Assembly (NCBI GenBank): GCA_025963425.1
Contig: JAOPUQ010000342.1
Span: 1-22,963, forward strand
Length of the DNA: 22,963 nt
DNA from: Modestobacter sp.
GTDB taxonomy: Bacteria; Actinomycetota; Actinomycetes; Mycobacteriales; Geodermatophilaceae
Reading direction: 5' to 3'
Made by a program: the position numbers and the translations under genes. This document shows, piece by piece, positions 1 through 7,209 of this stretch (position 1 is the stretch's first letter; each line of letters starts with the position of its first letter). The notes under the pieces are model-generated. The model worked only from the letters and a program-made list of their open reading frames with translations, had not been told where the DNA came from and searched no databases.

Positions 1-390
1 GCCACGCTGAGCACCATCGGCGTCGCGCCGGCGCCGTCCCGCGCCGACGGGCCGATGCGCCTGGCGGTCAGCCGCAGCCGCCCGCCGGCCCTGGTCACCG
101 ACCTGGCCGCGCGGCTGGACGCCGAGCTGGTGCCGATGGGCTCGGCCGGGGTGAAGGCCATGTCGGTCGTCCGCGGCGCCACCGACGCCTACGTGCACGG
201 CGGCGGCCAGTACGAGTGGGACTCCGCCGCGCCGGTCGCGGTCGCCCGCGCCGCCGGCCTGCACACCAGCCGGCTCGACGGGTCGCCGCTGCGCTACAAC
301 CAGTCCGACCCGTACCTGCCGGACCTGCTCATCTGCCGGCCCGAGCTGGCCGACCGGCTGCTCGCCGAGTTGGCTTCGCTGATCGCGTGA
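1..390 (+). CDS. cysQ: CysQ-like 3'(2'),5'-bisphosphate nucleotidase / inositol monophosphatase family, C-terminal part
   Basis: The frame is open from base 1 and ends at TGA 388-390, so the 5' end lies outside the window and only about 129 residues are seen. The fragment carries the C-terminal part of the inositol monophosphatase fold. It has a GSAGVKAMSVVRGATDAYVH stretch followed by YEWDSAAPVAVARAAG, which is the family's second metal-binding motif (WDxxA). Family members of the CysQ type remove the 3'-phosphate from PAP or PAPS in sulfate assimilation, and others act on inositol phosphates or fructose bisphosphate. The bisphosphate nucleotidase reading rests on overall resemblance to actinobacterial CysQ, because the first metal-binding motif is off the edge. 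It converges on the LCP gene across a 449-base gap and is probably unrelated to the polysaccharide locus. Confidence 0.75.
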   Translation, partial: ATLSTIGVAPAPSRADGPMRLAVSRSRPPALVTDLAARLDAELVPMGSAGVKAMSVVRGATDAYVHGGGQYEWDSAAPVAVARAAGLHTSRLDGSPLRYNQSDPYLPDLLICRPELADRLLAELASLIA

Positions 391-839
391 CCTGCCGGGA
401 TGACCGCGGCCTCGGTGGGACAGACGCCCGAGTTGGGCGGCCTCGTGGATCGGCGGCAGACGGTGGCGTCAGTTGATCGACTTCGTCTGGGGCACGGATA
501 CAGAGCCTGGCTGGATCCAGACGCGAGTCATGACGACCGGAGAGGATGCCGCTCGGTCGAAGTTGGCCCAGTCGATCAGCGACATCGAGCGGCCACTCGA
601 CGACGTCATCGCCGCGGCGAGGAACGACCTGCAGTCGAGCGGGTCGTCCGACTGACCGGAACGCTCACGGAGCTACTGCCGCTGTGCGCTGCCGGACGGC
701 CTGCAGCGGAGGCGACCAGCTCCCGCCCGCGCTGTTCCCGGCCATCGCGGAGCAGTCCCCGACGGTCTCCCCGGCTTTCCAGGGGACTGCGCCTCAGGCC
801 GCCCCATGTGCTGGGTGGCATGAGCATTGGGGCCGGGGG
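391..839. other. 449-base stretch between convergent genes, no recognisable gene
   Basis: This lies between the CysQ-like stop at 390 and the LCP stop at 840, which face each other. I see no tRNA-like fold, no long inverted repeat and no strong terminator with a T-tract. The only coding-like signal is a short plus-strand frame near 473-655, listed separately. The part from about 656 to 839 shows nothing I can interpret. Confidence 0.6.
473..655 (+). CDS. possible small hypothetical protein or gene remnant (60 codons)
   Basis: This frame starts at TTG 473 and ends at TGA 653-655, giving 60 residues. An internal ATG at 530 would leave 41 residues, beginning MTTGEDAARSKL. I do not recognise the product. 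In favour of coding, roughly 85 percent of its third codon positions are G or C, and its C-terminal part looks like a soluble amphipathic helix (SISDIERPLDDVIAAARNDL). Against it, there is no clear ribosome-binding site before either start, and in a GC-rich genome short open frames arise easily. The frame stays open upstream to a stop at 401-403, so it could also be the remains of a longer gene. Treat it as a weak call. Confidence 0.25.
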   Translation: MIDFVWGTDTEPGWIQTRVMTTGEDAARSKLAQSISDIERPLDDVIAAARNDLQSSGSSD

Positions 840-1988
840 TCAGCGCGGGGTGTCGGAGAGCGCTTCGTCGGCGAACTCGGCGGCGTTCTGGCTGAGCGAG
901 TCGCTGTTGAGGTAGCCCCACATCCGCGCGTCCGTCGTCGGGTCCAGGTAGACGACGCTGGCCGCGCCCTCGGTGCCCGTGCCCAGCACCGGTGCGGTGA
1001 AGAAGTCGATGGTGTCGGGGGTCAGACCACGCAGGGAGTAGGCCATGGAGAGCAGGTCGGTCGCGCCCAGGCTGTCGTCGACCGCCACGGCACCGGTGAC
1101 CGTCCGCAGCACCGAGTCCAGCTGGCCCGGGCTGGTGAAGACACCGCCGCTGAACAGCTTGGAGAACATCGACCGCAGGTAGTTCTGCTGCCGCTTGACC
1201 CGGTCGAAGTCGCCGCCGGGCAGGTCGTAGCGCTGCCCGACGTAGTACCGGGCCTGCTCACCGTTGAAGTGGTTGAGGCCCTGGGTGAAGGTGTACGGCC
1301 CGTTGCTGGTGGTCTGCGGGACCACGATGTCCACGCCGCCGAGATCGTCGGTCACCTCGATCAGCCCGGCGAAGTCGATCGCGGCGTAGTGGTCGATCCG
1401 GACGCCGGTCAGCTGCTCGACCGTCTGGATGAGCAACGTCGGGCCACCGAAGGCATAGGCCGCGTTGATCTTGTTCTTGCCGCGGCCGGGGATGTCCACC
1501 CAGGAGTCACGGGGGATGGAGATGACCTGGGCGTGCTGCCGGTCTCCCGAGAAGCGGGCGATCATGATCGCATCGGAGCGGGCGTCCGGCGCCTCGCCGG
1601 GGGCGACCTCGGCCCGGGTGTCCGACCCGACCAGGAGGAAGGTGATCGGGGCCTCGCCACTGGCGCTGGGCGCAGCCGGCCGAGAGCCCTCGTCGATACC
1701 GGCGAAGACGTCGCCGACCCGGTCGATGTTGCTGCCGTACCGGCTGCTCAGGTACCAGGCACCGCCACCGATCAGCAGGGCCAGCACCAGCGCCAGCGCA
1801 CCGAAGCTGATCAGCGCGCGGCGCCACCAGCGACGCCGGCGCGGCTGCGGCGGATCGCCCTCGTCCGCTTCGGCGCCCTGCTCCCAGGGCATCTCGGCCG
1901 CACCGGACCCGGTGTCGGCGCGCTCGGTCGCCGACTCCGCCGATTCCGGTTCGCCGTGGGCGTGCCTGCCCACGCGTCGCTCGCTCAT
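840..1988 (-). CDS. LytR-CpsA-Psr (LCP) family glycopolymer transferase
   Basis: This is a 382-residue protein. I chose ATG 1986-1988 because a GGGGGA ribosome-binding site precedes it; the frame stays open further upstream but without a better start. Residues 1-57 are hydrophilic and cytoplasmic, ending in an RRRRWWRR cluster. One membrane segment follows at about 58-80, and the rest is outside the cell. The LCP domain shows the expected landmarks: LLVGSDTR, DARSDAIMIARF, SIPRDSWVDIPG, KINAAYAFGG and RYDLPGGDFDRVKRQQ, which hold the conserved Arg and Asp residues that bind the lipid pyrophosphate and metal. Family members move undecaprenyl-linked glycopolymers onto peptidoglycan (or arabinogalactan in mycolate-bearing relatives). 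Its place at the end of a polysaccharide locus suggests that it attaches this locus's product to the wall, which is inference. Confidence 0.93.
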   Translation of the reverse strand: MSERRVGRHAHGEPESAESATERADTGSGAAEMPWEQGAEADEGDPPQPRRRRWWRRALISFGALALVLALLIGGGAWYLSSRYGSNIDRVGDVFAGIDEGSRPAAPSASGEAPITFLLVGSDTRAEVAPGEAPDARSDAIMIARFSGDRQHAQVISIPRDSWVDIPGRGKNKINAAYAFGGPTLLIQTVEQLTGVRIDHYAAIDFAGLIEVTDDLGGVDIVVPQTTSNGPYTFTQGLNHFNGEQARYYVGQRYDLPGGDFDRVKRQQNYLRSMFSKLFSGGVFTSPGQLDSVLRTVTGAVAVDDSLGATDLLSMAYSLRGLTPDTIDFFTAPVLGTGTEGAASVVYLDPTTDARMWGYLNSDSLSQNAAEFADEALSDTPR

Positions 1989-2025
1989 CGCACGTTCCCC
2001 CGTCGGATCCAGGACACAGCGGACC

Positions 2026-2036
2026 GTGTGCCACAC
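2026..2036. repeat. palindrome GTGTGCCACAC in the LCP leader, with a related copy at 2149-2159
   Basis: GTGTG-C-CACAC is a perfect 5-base inverted repeat 38 bases before the LCP start. The 10-mer GTGCCACACC recurs at 2150-2159 within GGTGCCACACC, on the phosphatase side of the same divergent intergenic region. Two such copies could be operator sites serving both genes, but the motifs are short and could be chance in this sequence. Confidence 0.3.
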
Positions 2037-2066
2037 CGCGGGTCCGCCGGCGTGGTCTCACCGCGG

Positions 2067-2095
2067 AGGTTATCGCCGCAGTCCGTCCGGACGGC
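2067..2095 (-). promoter_or_regulatory. candidate LCP promoter: -10 TAACCT with a palindrome over the -35 region
   Basis: On the minus strand TAACCT (2072-2067) fits the actinobacterial housekeeping -10 pattern TANNNT and would place the transcript start near 2060, about 70 bases before the LCP ATG. The same hexamer is found before the SGNH gene. No good -35 hexamer is visible. Instead the perfect 12-base palindrome CCGTCCGGACGG (2083-2094) lies where the -35 element would be, which is a usual position for an operator. The promoter is a pattern match only. Confidence 0.35.
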
Positions 2096-2275
2096 GGACC
2101 CGGATCGGTTCGCCGACATGATGTGACCCCTCCGCCGCATTCGCCCCAGGTGCCACACCCCGGGCTCCCCCGGCCCTGCCGCGCGGACGCCGGTCGCCCC
2201 TGCCGCCCACGGGCCATGGCCGAGTCCACAGGCCGATGACCTCAAGGGCCGCCCGGAGCTGCCGATGATCTGTTC

Positions 2276-2905
2276 ATGACCGTGCTGTTCGTGTGCACCG
2301 GGAACATCTGCCGATCGCCCCTCGCCGAACGCCTGGCGTCCCGGTGGCTCGGCGGTCTCGTGCCGGTCGGCAGCGCCGGGACGCACGCGGTGGACGGCCG
2401 GCCGATGCACCCGCTGTCGGCCGCGGTCCTGGAGCGCCATGGCGGAACGGCCGACGACTTCCGCTCGCGCCTGCTCACCGAGCAGGTCGTGGGGAAGGCG
2501 GCCCTGGTGCTCACGATGACCGAGGAGCACCGGGACGCGGTGCTGCGGCTGAGCCCACGCACCCTGCACAGCGCCTTCACCCTGCTGGAAGCGGCGACCC
2601 TGCTCACCGACGACCGGCGCAGCTCGTTCGCCGGCATGGCTCTTTCCGAGCGCCCCGCGGCGCTGGCGAGGCAACTCGCCGAGGCGCGCGCACTCCGTGG
2701 CCGCCGTCGCACGGGCCCCGACGACATCGACGATCCGATGGGCGGCTCGGCGTCGACCCACGACCGGATCGGCGCGGAGGTGGCCGCGGCCGTCCGGTCG
2801 GTCACGGACGCACTCCGCGGTGGTGCGGTGGAGGATGCCCACACCGTCCGGATGCGCCGCCTGCCGCCGGTCCCCGCAGGAACTCACCCCGCCCGGATGC
2901 GGTGA
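2276..2905 (+). CDS. low-molecular-weight protein tyrosine phosphatase, copy 1
   Basis: This is a 209-residue protein starting at ATG 2276. The signature CX5RS loop is at the extreme N-terminus, as usual in this family: CTGNICRS with Cys7 as nucleophile and Arg13. The acid-loop Asp is likely Asp153 in DDIDDPMGG, but the aromatic residue that normally follows DP in this family is Met here. The protein is longer than the typical 140-160 residues, with additional sequence between the core and the acid loop and at the C-terminus. Such phosphatases (Wzb, Etp, PtpA types) dephosphorylate the Wzc tyrosine kinase. That kinase is encoded at 14593-16086, beside a paralogous phosphatase. No ribosome-binding site is well placed, so translation may be leaderless. 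It is divergent from LCP and ends 13 bases from the convergent epimerase gene. Confidence 0.9.
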   Translation: MTVLFVCTGNICRSPLAERLASRWLGGLVPVGSAGTHAVDGRPMHPLSAAVLERHGGTADDFRSRLLTEQVVGKAALVLTMTEEHRDAVLRLSPRTLHSAFTLLEAATLLTDDRRSSFAGMALSERPAALARQLAEARALRGRRRTGPDDIDDPMGGSASTHDRIGAEVAAAVRSVTDALRGGAVEDAHTVRMRRLPPVPAGTHPARMR

Positions 2906-2918
2906 CCGCCGGCGTCGG

Positions 2919-3878
2919 TCACGCCTTCCCGGCGAGCGAGCCCGCCCCACTGAGGGAGTCCCACTGGGCGCGCAGACCGGACTCGATGTCCACCGTGGGA
3001 CGCCAGCCGAGCACCTCGCGGATGCGGTCCGCCGCGCCACCGGTTCGCCGGACGTCGCCGGCCACCGCGGCTGTCCGGTTCACTCGAAACTCGCGTCCGG
3101 CAACACCGGCGAGGATGTCCAGGACCTCGTTGATGCTCGTGCTGGACCCGCCCGACACGTTGAACACCGAGCCCGGCTCGACCTCCGACCGTGCCGCCCG
3201 GAGGTTCGCCTCGACGATGTCGTCGACGTAGGTGAAGTCCCGCACCTGCTCCCCGGTCCCGTAGAGCTCGATCGGCGCATCGGCCAGTGCAGCGCGGATG
3301 AACCTGTTGAACGCCATGTCCGGCCGCTGCCCGGGCCCGTACACCGTGAAGTAGCGGAGCGACACGGTCGGCACCGCGAAGTTCTTGGCATACAGGGTGC
3401 ACAGCTGCTCAGCTGCCAGTTTGGTGACTCCGTAGGGGCTCAGTGGCCGAGGCAGGTCCACTTCCCGCGTCGGGTAGGTCTCCGCGTCCCCGTACACCGA
3501 GGAGGACGAGGCGTAGACCAGCCGTCGTAGATCCGGAGCGCGCCGGGCCGCCTCCAGCAGACGCTGGGTGGCGAGGACGTTGGCGTCCACGTAGTCGGCG
3601 AAGTCCCGCCCCCACGACTTCCGGACACCCGGTTGACCCGCCTCGTGAAAGACGACCGTCACCCCGGCGAGGAGCTCGTCGAGGTCCGCGTCGTTCAGGT
3701 CCGCGTTGACGAACGTGAAGTGCGCAGCGGGGATGGCGGCGAGGTTGGCGTGCTTCAGCGCGACGTCGTAGTAGTCGGTCAGGGAATCGACCCCGATGAC
3801 CTCCTCACCGGCCGCGACCAGGCGCCTCGCCAGGGCGCTGCCCACGAAACCGGCCGCCCCGGTGACCAGGACACTCAT
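2919..3878 (-). CDS. NAD-dependent sugar-nucleotide epimerase/dehydratase (extended SDR)
   Basis: This is a 319-residue cytoplasmic enzyme. The ATG at 3876-3878 overlaps the stop of the upstream glycosyltransferase by four bases (ATGA), which fixes the start and indicates translational coupling. The frame stays open far upstream, but that part is a shadow of the glycosyltransferase. Domain landmarks are the NAD-binding GAAGFVGS loop at residues 7-14, the catalytic serine region YASSSSVYG, the YGVTK active-site Tyr and Lys, and RYFTVYGPGQRPDMAFNRFI of the substrate domain. The pattern is that of UDP-glucose or UDP-glucuronate 4-epimerases and their relatives. The substrate cannot be fixed from sequence alone. 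It probably supplies an activated sugar (galactose- or galacturonate-type) for the locus's polysaccharide. Confidence 0.88.
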   Translation of the reverse strand: MSVLVTGAAGFVGSALARRLVAAGEEVIGVDSLTDYYDVALKHANLAAIPAAHFTFVNADLNDADLDELLAGVTVVFHEAGQPGVRKSWGRDFADYVDANVLATQRLLEAARRAPDLRRLVYASSSSVYGDAETYPTREVDLPRPLSPYGVTKLAAEQLCTLYAKNFAVPTVSLRYFTVYGPGQRPDMAFNRFIRAALADAPIELYGTGEQVRDFTYVDDIVEANLRAARSEVEPGSVFNVSGGSSTSINEVLDILAGVAGREFRVNRTAAVAGDVRRTGGAADRIREVLGWRPTVDIESGLRAQWDSLSGAGSLAGKA

Positions 3879-5068
3879 GACTCGTTCCCTCCAGATGGGG
3901 CGGTGCGGGGACCGAGCTGCGCAGGACCACCTCGGTAGATCTCCTCCAGCCCGGTCCAGATCGTCTCCGGGCGGAAGTCGCGCAGGGCACGCTTGCGCGC
4001 AGCCTTCCCGGCCGTCCGTACGGCCGCGATGTTCCCGAGGCGGTCGCGGATGGCGGTGGCCAACTGCGCCACGTCGCCCACCGGCACCAGCCAGCCCGTC
4101 ACATCGGGGACGACGGAGTCCCGCGCCCCCGTCGCGGTGGTGGTGATGGTCGGGACCTCGGCCAGGGCGGCCTCGAGCACCACGTTCGGGAAACCCTCGC
4201 GGCGCGTCGGCAAGCAGAGCACATCGATGGCCGCGTACACGGGATGCAGGTCGAGGGTCCAGTCGATCCGGATCACCCGGTCGCCCAGTCGCTCGATCGC
4301 CGGAACCAGCCGCTCGTCCTCCACCGGACCGACGAGCAGCAGGCGGACCGGCAGGTCGGCCAGGCGGGCGAAGGCGTCCAGGAGATCCGCGACGCCCTTG
4401 TCGGCAGCCACCCGCCCGACGAAGCCCACGAGCAGATCCTCCGGGCCCACCCGCCACTCGGCGCGCACAGCCTGCCGGTCCACGTGCGCGAGACCGTCGT
4501 CCCAGCGTTCGGGGTTGACGCCGTTGCTGCTGCCCTGGGCGAGCACCCGGGGCGCGTCGCGCCTGCCGAAGAGCCGGTACCTGGTCGCCTCGTCGAGCAG
4601 GCTCGCACTCACGCAGACGACGTCCGTCGCCAGGCGCACCGTGAGCCGCTCCATCAGCCAGAGCAGCCGCCTCTCCCGCGCACTGCCGGCGCCTTCCAGG
4701 CGCAGGCCGCGCATGACGTACACCCGGACCGGCACGCGCGTCAGCCATGCCGCGATCGAGCCGAGCAGCCCGGCCTTCGGCGTTCCCACGTTGATCACGC
4801 TCGGCCGCAGCCGTCGCAACAGGCGAACCCATCCGACCAGTGCCAGCAGGTCCTTGGCCGGGCTGATCTCGCGGTTCATCGGCAGCGGGTGCGTGATCAC
4901 CCTCTCCCGCGCTTCGACGGTGTCCAGCAGTGGCCCCGGCGAGGTGACGAGGTGCACGTCCCAGCCCCGCCGGCGGAACCAGGCCAGCTGTCCGCGGAGG
5001 AGCGTCGCGGCCGACTCGGGGACGGTGACGCCGTAGACGATCCTGTCGGGCCGGCGCGGACCCCTCAC
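3875..5068 (-). CDS. GT4-type glycosyltransferase
   Basis: This is a 397-residue GT-B glycosyltransferase. GTG 5066-5068 is chosen because it begins the conserved part (RPDRIVYGVTVPES) and has a G-rich stretch about eight bases before it. The frame extends to 5368 but that part is low-complexity and crosses the divergent promoter region. The N-terminal domain resembles the acceptor-binding half of WcaA/PglA-like enzymes, with HPLPMNREISPAKDLLAL and INVGTPKAGLLGSIAA. The C-terminal half has the nucleotide-sugar part: VGFVGRVAADKGVADLLDAF, then REGFPNVVLEA, the EX7E motif of family GT4. It acts at the cytoplasmic membrane face, adding a sugar to a lipid-linked oligosaccharide. Downstream is the epimerase gene with an ATGA overlap, so the two form an operon. 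Confidence 0.9.
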   Translation of the reverse strand: MRGPRRPDRIVYGVTVPESAATLLRGQLAWFRRRGWDVHLVTSPGPLLDTVEARERVITHPLPMNREISPAKDLLALVGWVRLLRRLRPSVINVGTPKAGLLGSIAAWLTRVPVRVYVMRGLRLEGAGSARERRLLWLMERLTVRLATDVVCVSASLLDEATRYRLFGRRDAPRVLAQGSSNGVNPERWDDGLAHVDRQAVRAEWRVGPEDLLVGFVGRVAADKGVADLLDAFARLADLPVRLLLVGPVEDERLVPAIERLGDRVIRIDWTLDLHPVYAAIDVLCLPTRREGFPNVVLEAALAEVPTITTTATGARDSVVPDVTGWLVPVGDVAQLATAIRDRLGNIAAVRTAGKAARKRALRDFRPETIWTGLEEIYRGGPAQLGPRTAPSGGNES

Positions 5069-5172
5069 GCGCTGCGCACCCCGTCGAGGCGACTCGGACG
5101 CATCGCGTCTCCGGACGGTCCCGACGAGCACCGTGGGGCTGACCGCTCGGCGCTGGTGGGGAACACCGCCAC

Positions 5173-5199
5173 ACCATACGAAACCACCCGTGACTCCAA
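5173..5199 (-). promoter_or_regulatory. weak candidate promoter for the GT4-epimerase operon
   Basis: On the minus strand TTGGAG (5199-5194) and TATGGT (5178-5173, fits TANNNT) are separated by 15 bases, about 105 bases before the GTG start at 5068. The spacing is short for a standard promoter, so this is a low-confidence pattern match in the divergent region shared with pglD. Confidence 0.22.
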
Positions 5200-5267
5200 C
5201 TCGTCGGTTGCTGCCCGGGCGCGGCCTGCCGGTCTGCCATGCTGGCGGAGGACCCTGCACGACCACT

Positions 5268-5273
5268 GGAGGA
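5268..5273 (+). promoter_or_regulatory. ribosome-binding site GGAGGA deciding the pglD start
   Basis: GGAGGA ends nine bases before GTG 5283 and twelve before the next in-frame codon, ATG 5286. The spacing favours GTG slightly, and the two starts differ by one residue. It rules out the longer upstream frame from 5133. Confidence 0.65.
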
Positions 5274-5282
5274 CTTCGCCCC

Positions 5283-5891
5283 GTGATGTACCTCGTAGGG
5301 GCCGGCGGCTTCGGGCGCGAGACGCTGGACGCCCTCCTCGCCACGCTCGGGGCGCCGCTGGACCCCACGTCCGGAACGGTGGCCTTCCTCGACGAAGGAC
5401 TCTCCGGTCAGCAGGTCCGCGGGCTCCCCGTCCACCCGATGGACCACCCCGCCCGCGGAGACCATGTCGTCGTCGCGATCGCCGCGCCGGCCGTCCGCCG
5501 CCGATTGGCCGGGGTGTGCAGCGCCGCGGGGCTGGTGCCCAGGACGGTGGTCCATCCCGCGTCCGTCATCGGGCCGGAGACGACGCTGGGCCAGGGCTGC
5601 GTGGTGCTGGCCCTCGCGCACGTCTCGTCATCGGTCACCATCGGCGACCACGTCCAGATCAACTACAACGTCTCCATCGGGCACGACTGCGTGCTGGCGG
5701 ACTTCGTGACGGTGCTGCCCGGCGCCAACGTCTCCGGGGCGGTGCGCCTGGAGGAGGGAGCGACCGTCGGTGCCGGCGCGGTGGTCCTGCCCGGACTGAC
5801 CGTCGGGGCCGGAGCGATGATCGGCGCCGGCGCGGTGGTCACGAAGGACGTCGCCCCGGGTCGCACGGTGAAAGGGGTGCCCGCCTCCTAG
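5283..5891 (+). CDS. pglD: PglD/NeuD-type sugar O/N-acetyltransferase
   Basis: This is a 202-residue protein from GTG 5283 (201 from ATG 5286). The N-terminal PglD domain starts YLVGAGGFGRETLDALL, a nucleotide-sugar-binding Rossmann-like element. From about residue 85 on, a left-handed beta-helix of hexapeptide repeats follows (VIGPETTLGQGCVVLALAHV, then GATVGAGAVVLPGLTVGAGA). His134 in INYNVSIGHDC matches the catalytic histidine of PglD enzymes, which use acetyl-CoA to acetylate the 4-amino group of UDP-4-amino-4,6-dideoxy-GlcNAc. The protein ends KGVPAS, typical for the family. With PglF, PglE and PglC homologues nearby it would finish UDP-diacetylbacillosamine. It is the only biosynthetic gene of the locus on the plus strand. 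It ends in TAG, used here as a true stop. Confidence 0.85.
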   Translation: MMYLVGAGGFGRETLDALLATLGAPLDPTSGTVAFLDEGLSGQQVRGLPVHPMDHPARGDHVVVAIAAPAVRRRLAGVCSAAGLVPRTVVHPASVIGPETTLGQGCVVLALAHVSSSVTIGDHVQINYNVSIGHDCVLADFVTVLPGANVSGAVRLEEGATVGAGAVVLPGLTVGAGAMIGAGAVVTKDVAPGRTVKGVPAS

Positions 5892-5897
5892 GCGGGC
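5881..5897. terminator. candidate terminator hairpin overlapping the pglD stop
   Basis: CCCGCC-tccta-GGCGGG forms a perfect 6-base-pair GC stem that includes the TAG stop in its loop region. It lies between convergent pglD and the wzx-like gene, but no T-tract follows on either side. Function as a terminator is only plausible. Confidence 0.3.
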
Positions 5898-5943
5898 CCC
5901 AGCACCCGCGCCGTCGCGTCGACGGGGCTCCAGCGGGCGACCG

Positions 5944-7209
5944 TCAGGTGAAACCGGGAGCGACGCTCGGCGCGGGACGCAGCCGACGCTCCTCTCGAAC
6001 GACGAGCACCGCGGCGACCATCTGTACGGCGGCCACCGCCGACTCGCTGAGAGCGAACGCGGCGGACGCCCCCGAGGCTCCGTACAGCCGGCCACAGATC
6101 AGCATGCTCGCCACGCCGACAACGGCACCCACGGCGGTGCTCCAGAGCAGCAACCCGGTCCTCGAGCGCGGGACCAGGACATGTCGCCCGAGGGACGTGC
6201 TGAGCGAGCTGGCGAGGAACGCGAGACCGAACCCGACGAAGACAGCCCTCCCCACGGCCAGCTGGTCCCCGAAGAGGATCCGCGACGCCCACGGACCGAG
6301 CAGGATGATCGCGGTCGCCCCCGCCAGGCCCAGCACGGCGTGCGCGGACAGGGCGATGGCTGCCCGCCGCCGCCCCTGCGCGCCACCGACCTCTGCCACC
6401 CAGCCCTGCACGGAATTGCTCAGCGTGCTGATGCTGGACAGACCGAATCGGTAGAGCCGTTCGGCCGAGACGAAAACGGCCAGGGAACCGACGGGCAGGA
6501 CCGCTGCGGCGATGGCGACGGGCGCGGACGAGTAGGCGCCGGCGATCACCATGGTCGCAGCGGGGACACCGCCCCCCGCCAACGACCTCGCCAGCTGCGG
6601 GAGGGCCGGCCACCTGGCTCCGGAATCGGGCCTGTGCTTCAGCGTGAAGGCGTACACGCCCGCGCCGGTGGCGACGGCCATGACGACGGGATACAGGACG
6701 AGCGGGCCCCCGGCAGCCACGACCAGCATGGAGACGAGCGTCCCCAGGAGCCTCGGGCCCGCGTCGTAGCGGGCTATCCAGCCGGGCCTGCCGGCTCCGA
6801 CGCAGAACCATGCGGGAGACAGTCCGTTGATCATCATGCTCGCTGCCATCAGGACCGCGAGCAGCGCCGAACCCTGCGGTGCGAGCACGGTCGCCAGCAC
6901 CGCACCGACCGGCAGGACGGCGACCAGGAGCACCATCCGGGCACAGATGCTCTCCCGGTACAGCGAGGACTGCTCGGCCGGCGTCGCCCTCGCCACCCGC
7001 GTGGGCCCGGCGAGGTTCCAGCCGAACAGGACGACCAGGGCGAGGAAGGCCCCCACGGACTGACCGACTCCGAGCGCTGCCCAGTCCGGGGCATCACTCA
7101 GCCGGGCGATGACCGGGAGCACTGCCAGCGGCCCGATCGCCGACACCAGTGATAGACCGGAGAAGCCGAACAGCCGCCTGGCCATTCGGGTCTGCCGCGG
7201 CACTGGCAC
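5944..7209 (-). CDS. Wzx-type polysaccharide flippase (MOP superfamily)
   Basis: This is a 421-residue integral membrane protein starting at GTG 7207-7209. The start is supported by GGAGGA at 7222-7217, seven bases upstream, inside the end of the preceding gene, and it directly follows that gene's TAG stop. The sequence is almost entirely hydrophobic segments with short basic loops and fits 11-12 membrane helices, for example SLVSAIGPLAVLPVIA near the start and ATAIILLGPWASRILFG in the second half. The length and pattern match the polysaccharide-export branch of the MOP superfamily. These proteins flip undecaprenyl-pyrophosphate-linked repeat units from the cytoplasmic to the outer face. It is the last gene of the main operon. 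A MATE-like exporter of another lipid-linked sugar is the main alternative. Confidence 0.82.
   Translation of the reverse strand: MPVPRQTRMARRLFGFSGLSLVSAIGPLAVLPVIARLSDAPDWAALGVGQSVGAFLALVVLFGWNLAGPTRVARATPAEQSSLYRESICARMVLLVAVLPVGAVLATVLAPQGSALLAVLMAASMMINGLSPAWFCVGAGRPGWIARYDAGPRLLGTLVSMLVVAAGGPLVLYPVVMAVATGAGVYAFTLKHRPDSGARWPALPQLARSLAGGGVPAATMVIAGAYSSAPVAIAAAVLPVGSLAVFVSAERLYRFGLSSISTLSNSVQGWVAEVGGAQGRRRAAIALSAHAVLGLAGATAIILLGPWASRILFGDQLAVGRAVFVGFGLAFLASSLSTSLGRHVLVPRSRTGLLLWSTAVGAVVGVASMLICGRLYGASGASAAFALSESAVAAVQMVAAVLVVREERRLRPAPSVAPGFT

Noticed and set aside
391..839. A tRNA-Sec or other RNA gene in the largest gene-free stretch
   Set aside because: I found no acceptor-stem, long extra-arm or CUA-anticodon loop arrangement on either strand. 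The other gaps are too short or are explained by promoters and hairpins.
546..2126. Plus-strand open frame of over 500 codons opposite the LCP gene
   Set aside because: It is the antisense shadow of a well-supported LCP gene; such frames are common in GC-rich DNA and this one has no family motifs.
5133..5282. N-terminal extension of the PglD-like protein
   Set aside because: The extra 50 residues are not family-like, they cover the divergent promoter region, and GGAGGA at 5268-5273 points to the start at 5283 or 5286.
3879..5621. Long minus-strand frame extending the epimerase gene upstream to about 900 codons
   Set aside because: It runs through the glycosyltransferase gene in another frame, has arginine/glycine-rich shadow composition, and the true epimerase start is fixed by the ATGA overlap at 3875-3878.
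4244..6454. Plus-strand open frame of over 700 codons across the glycosyltransferase, pglD and wzx genes
   Set aside because: It overlaps three supported genes in other frames and has the charged, repetitive composition of a shadow frame.
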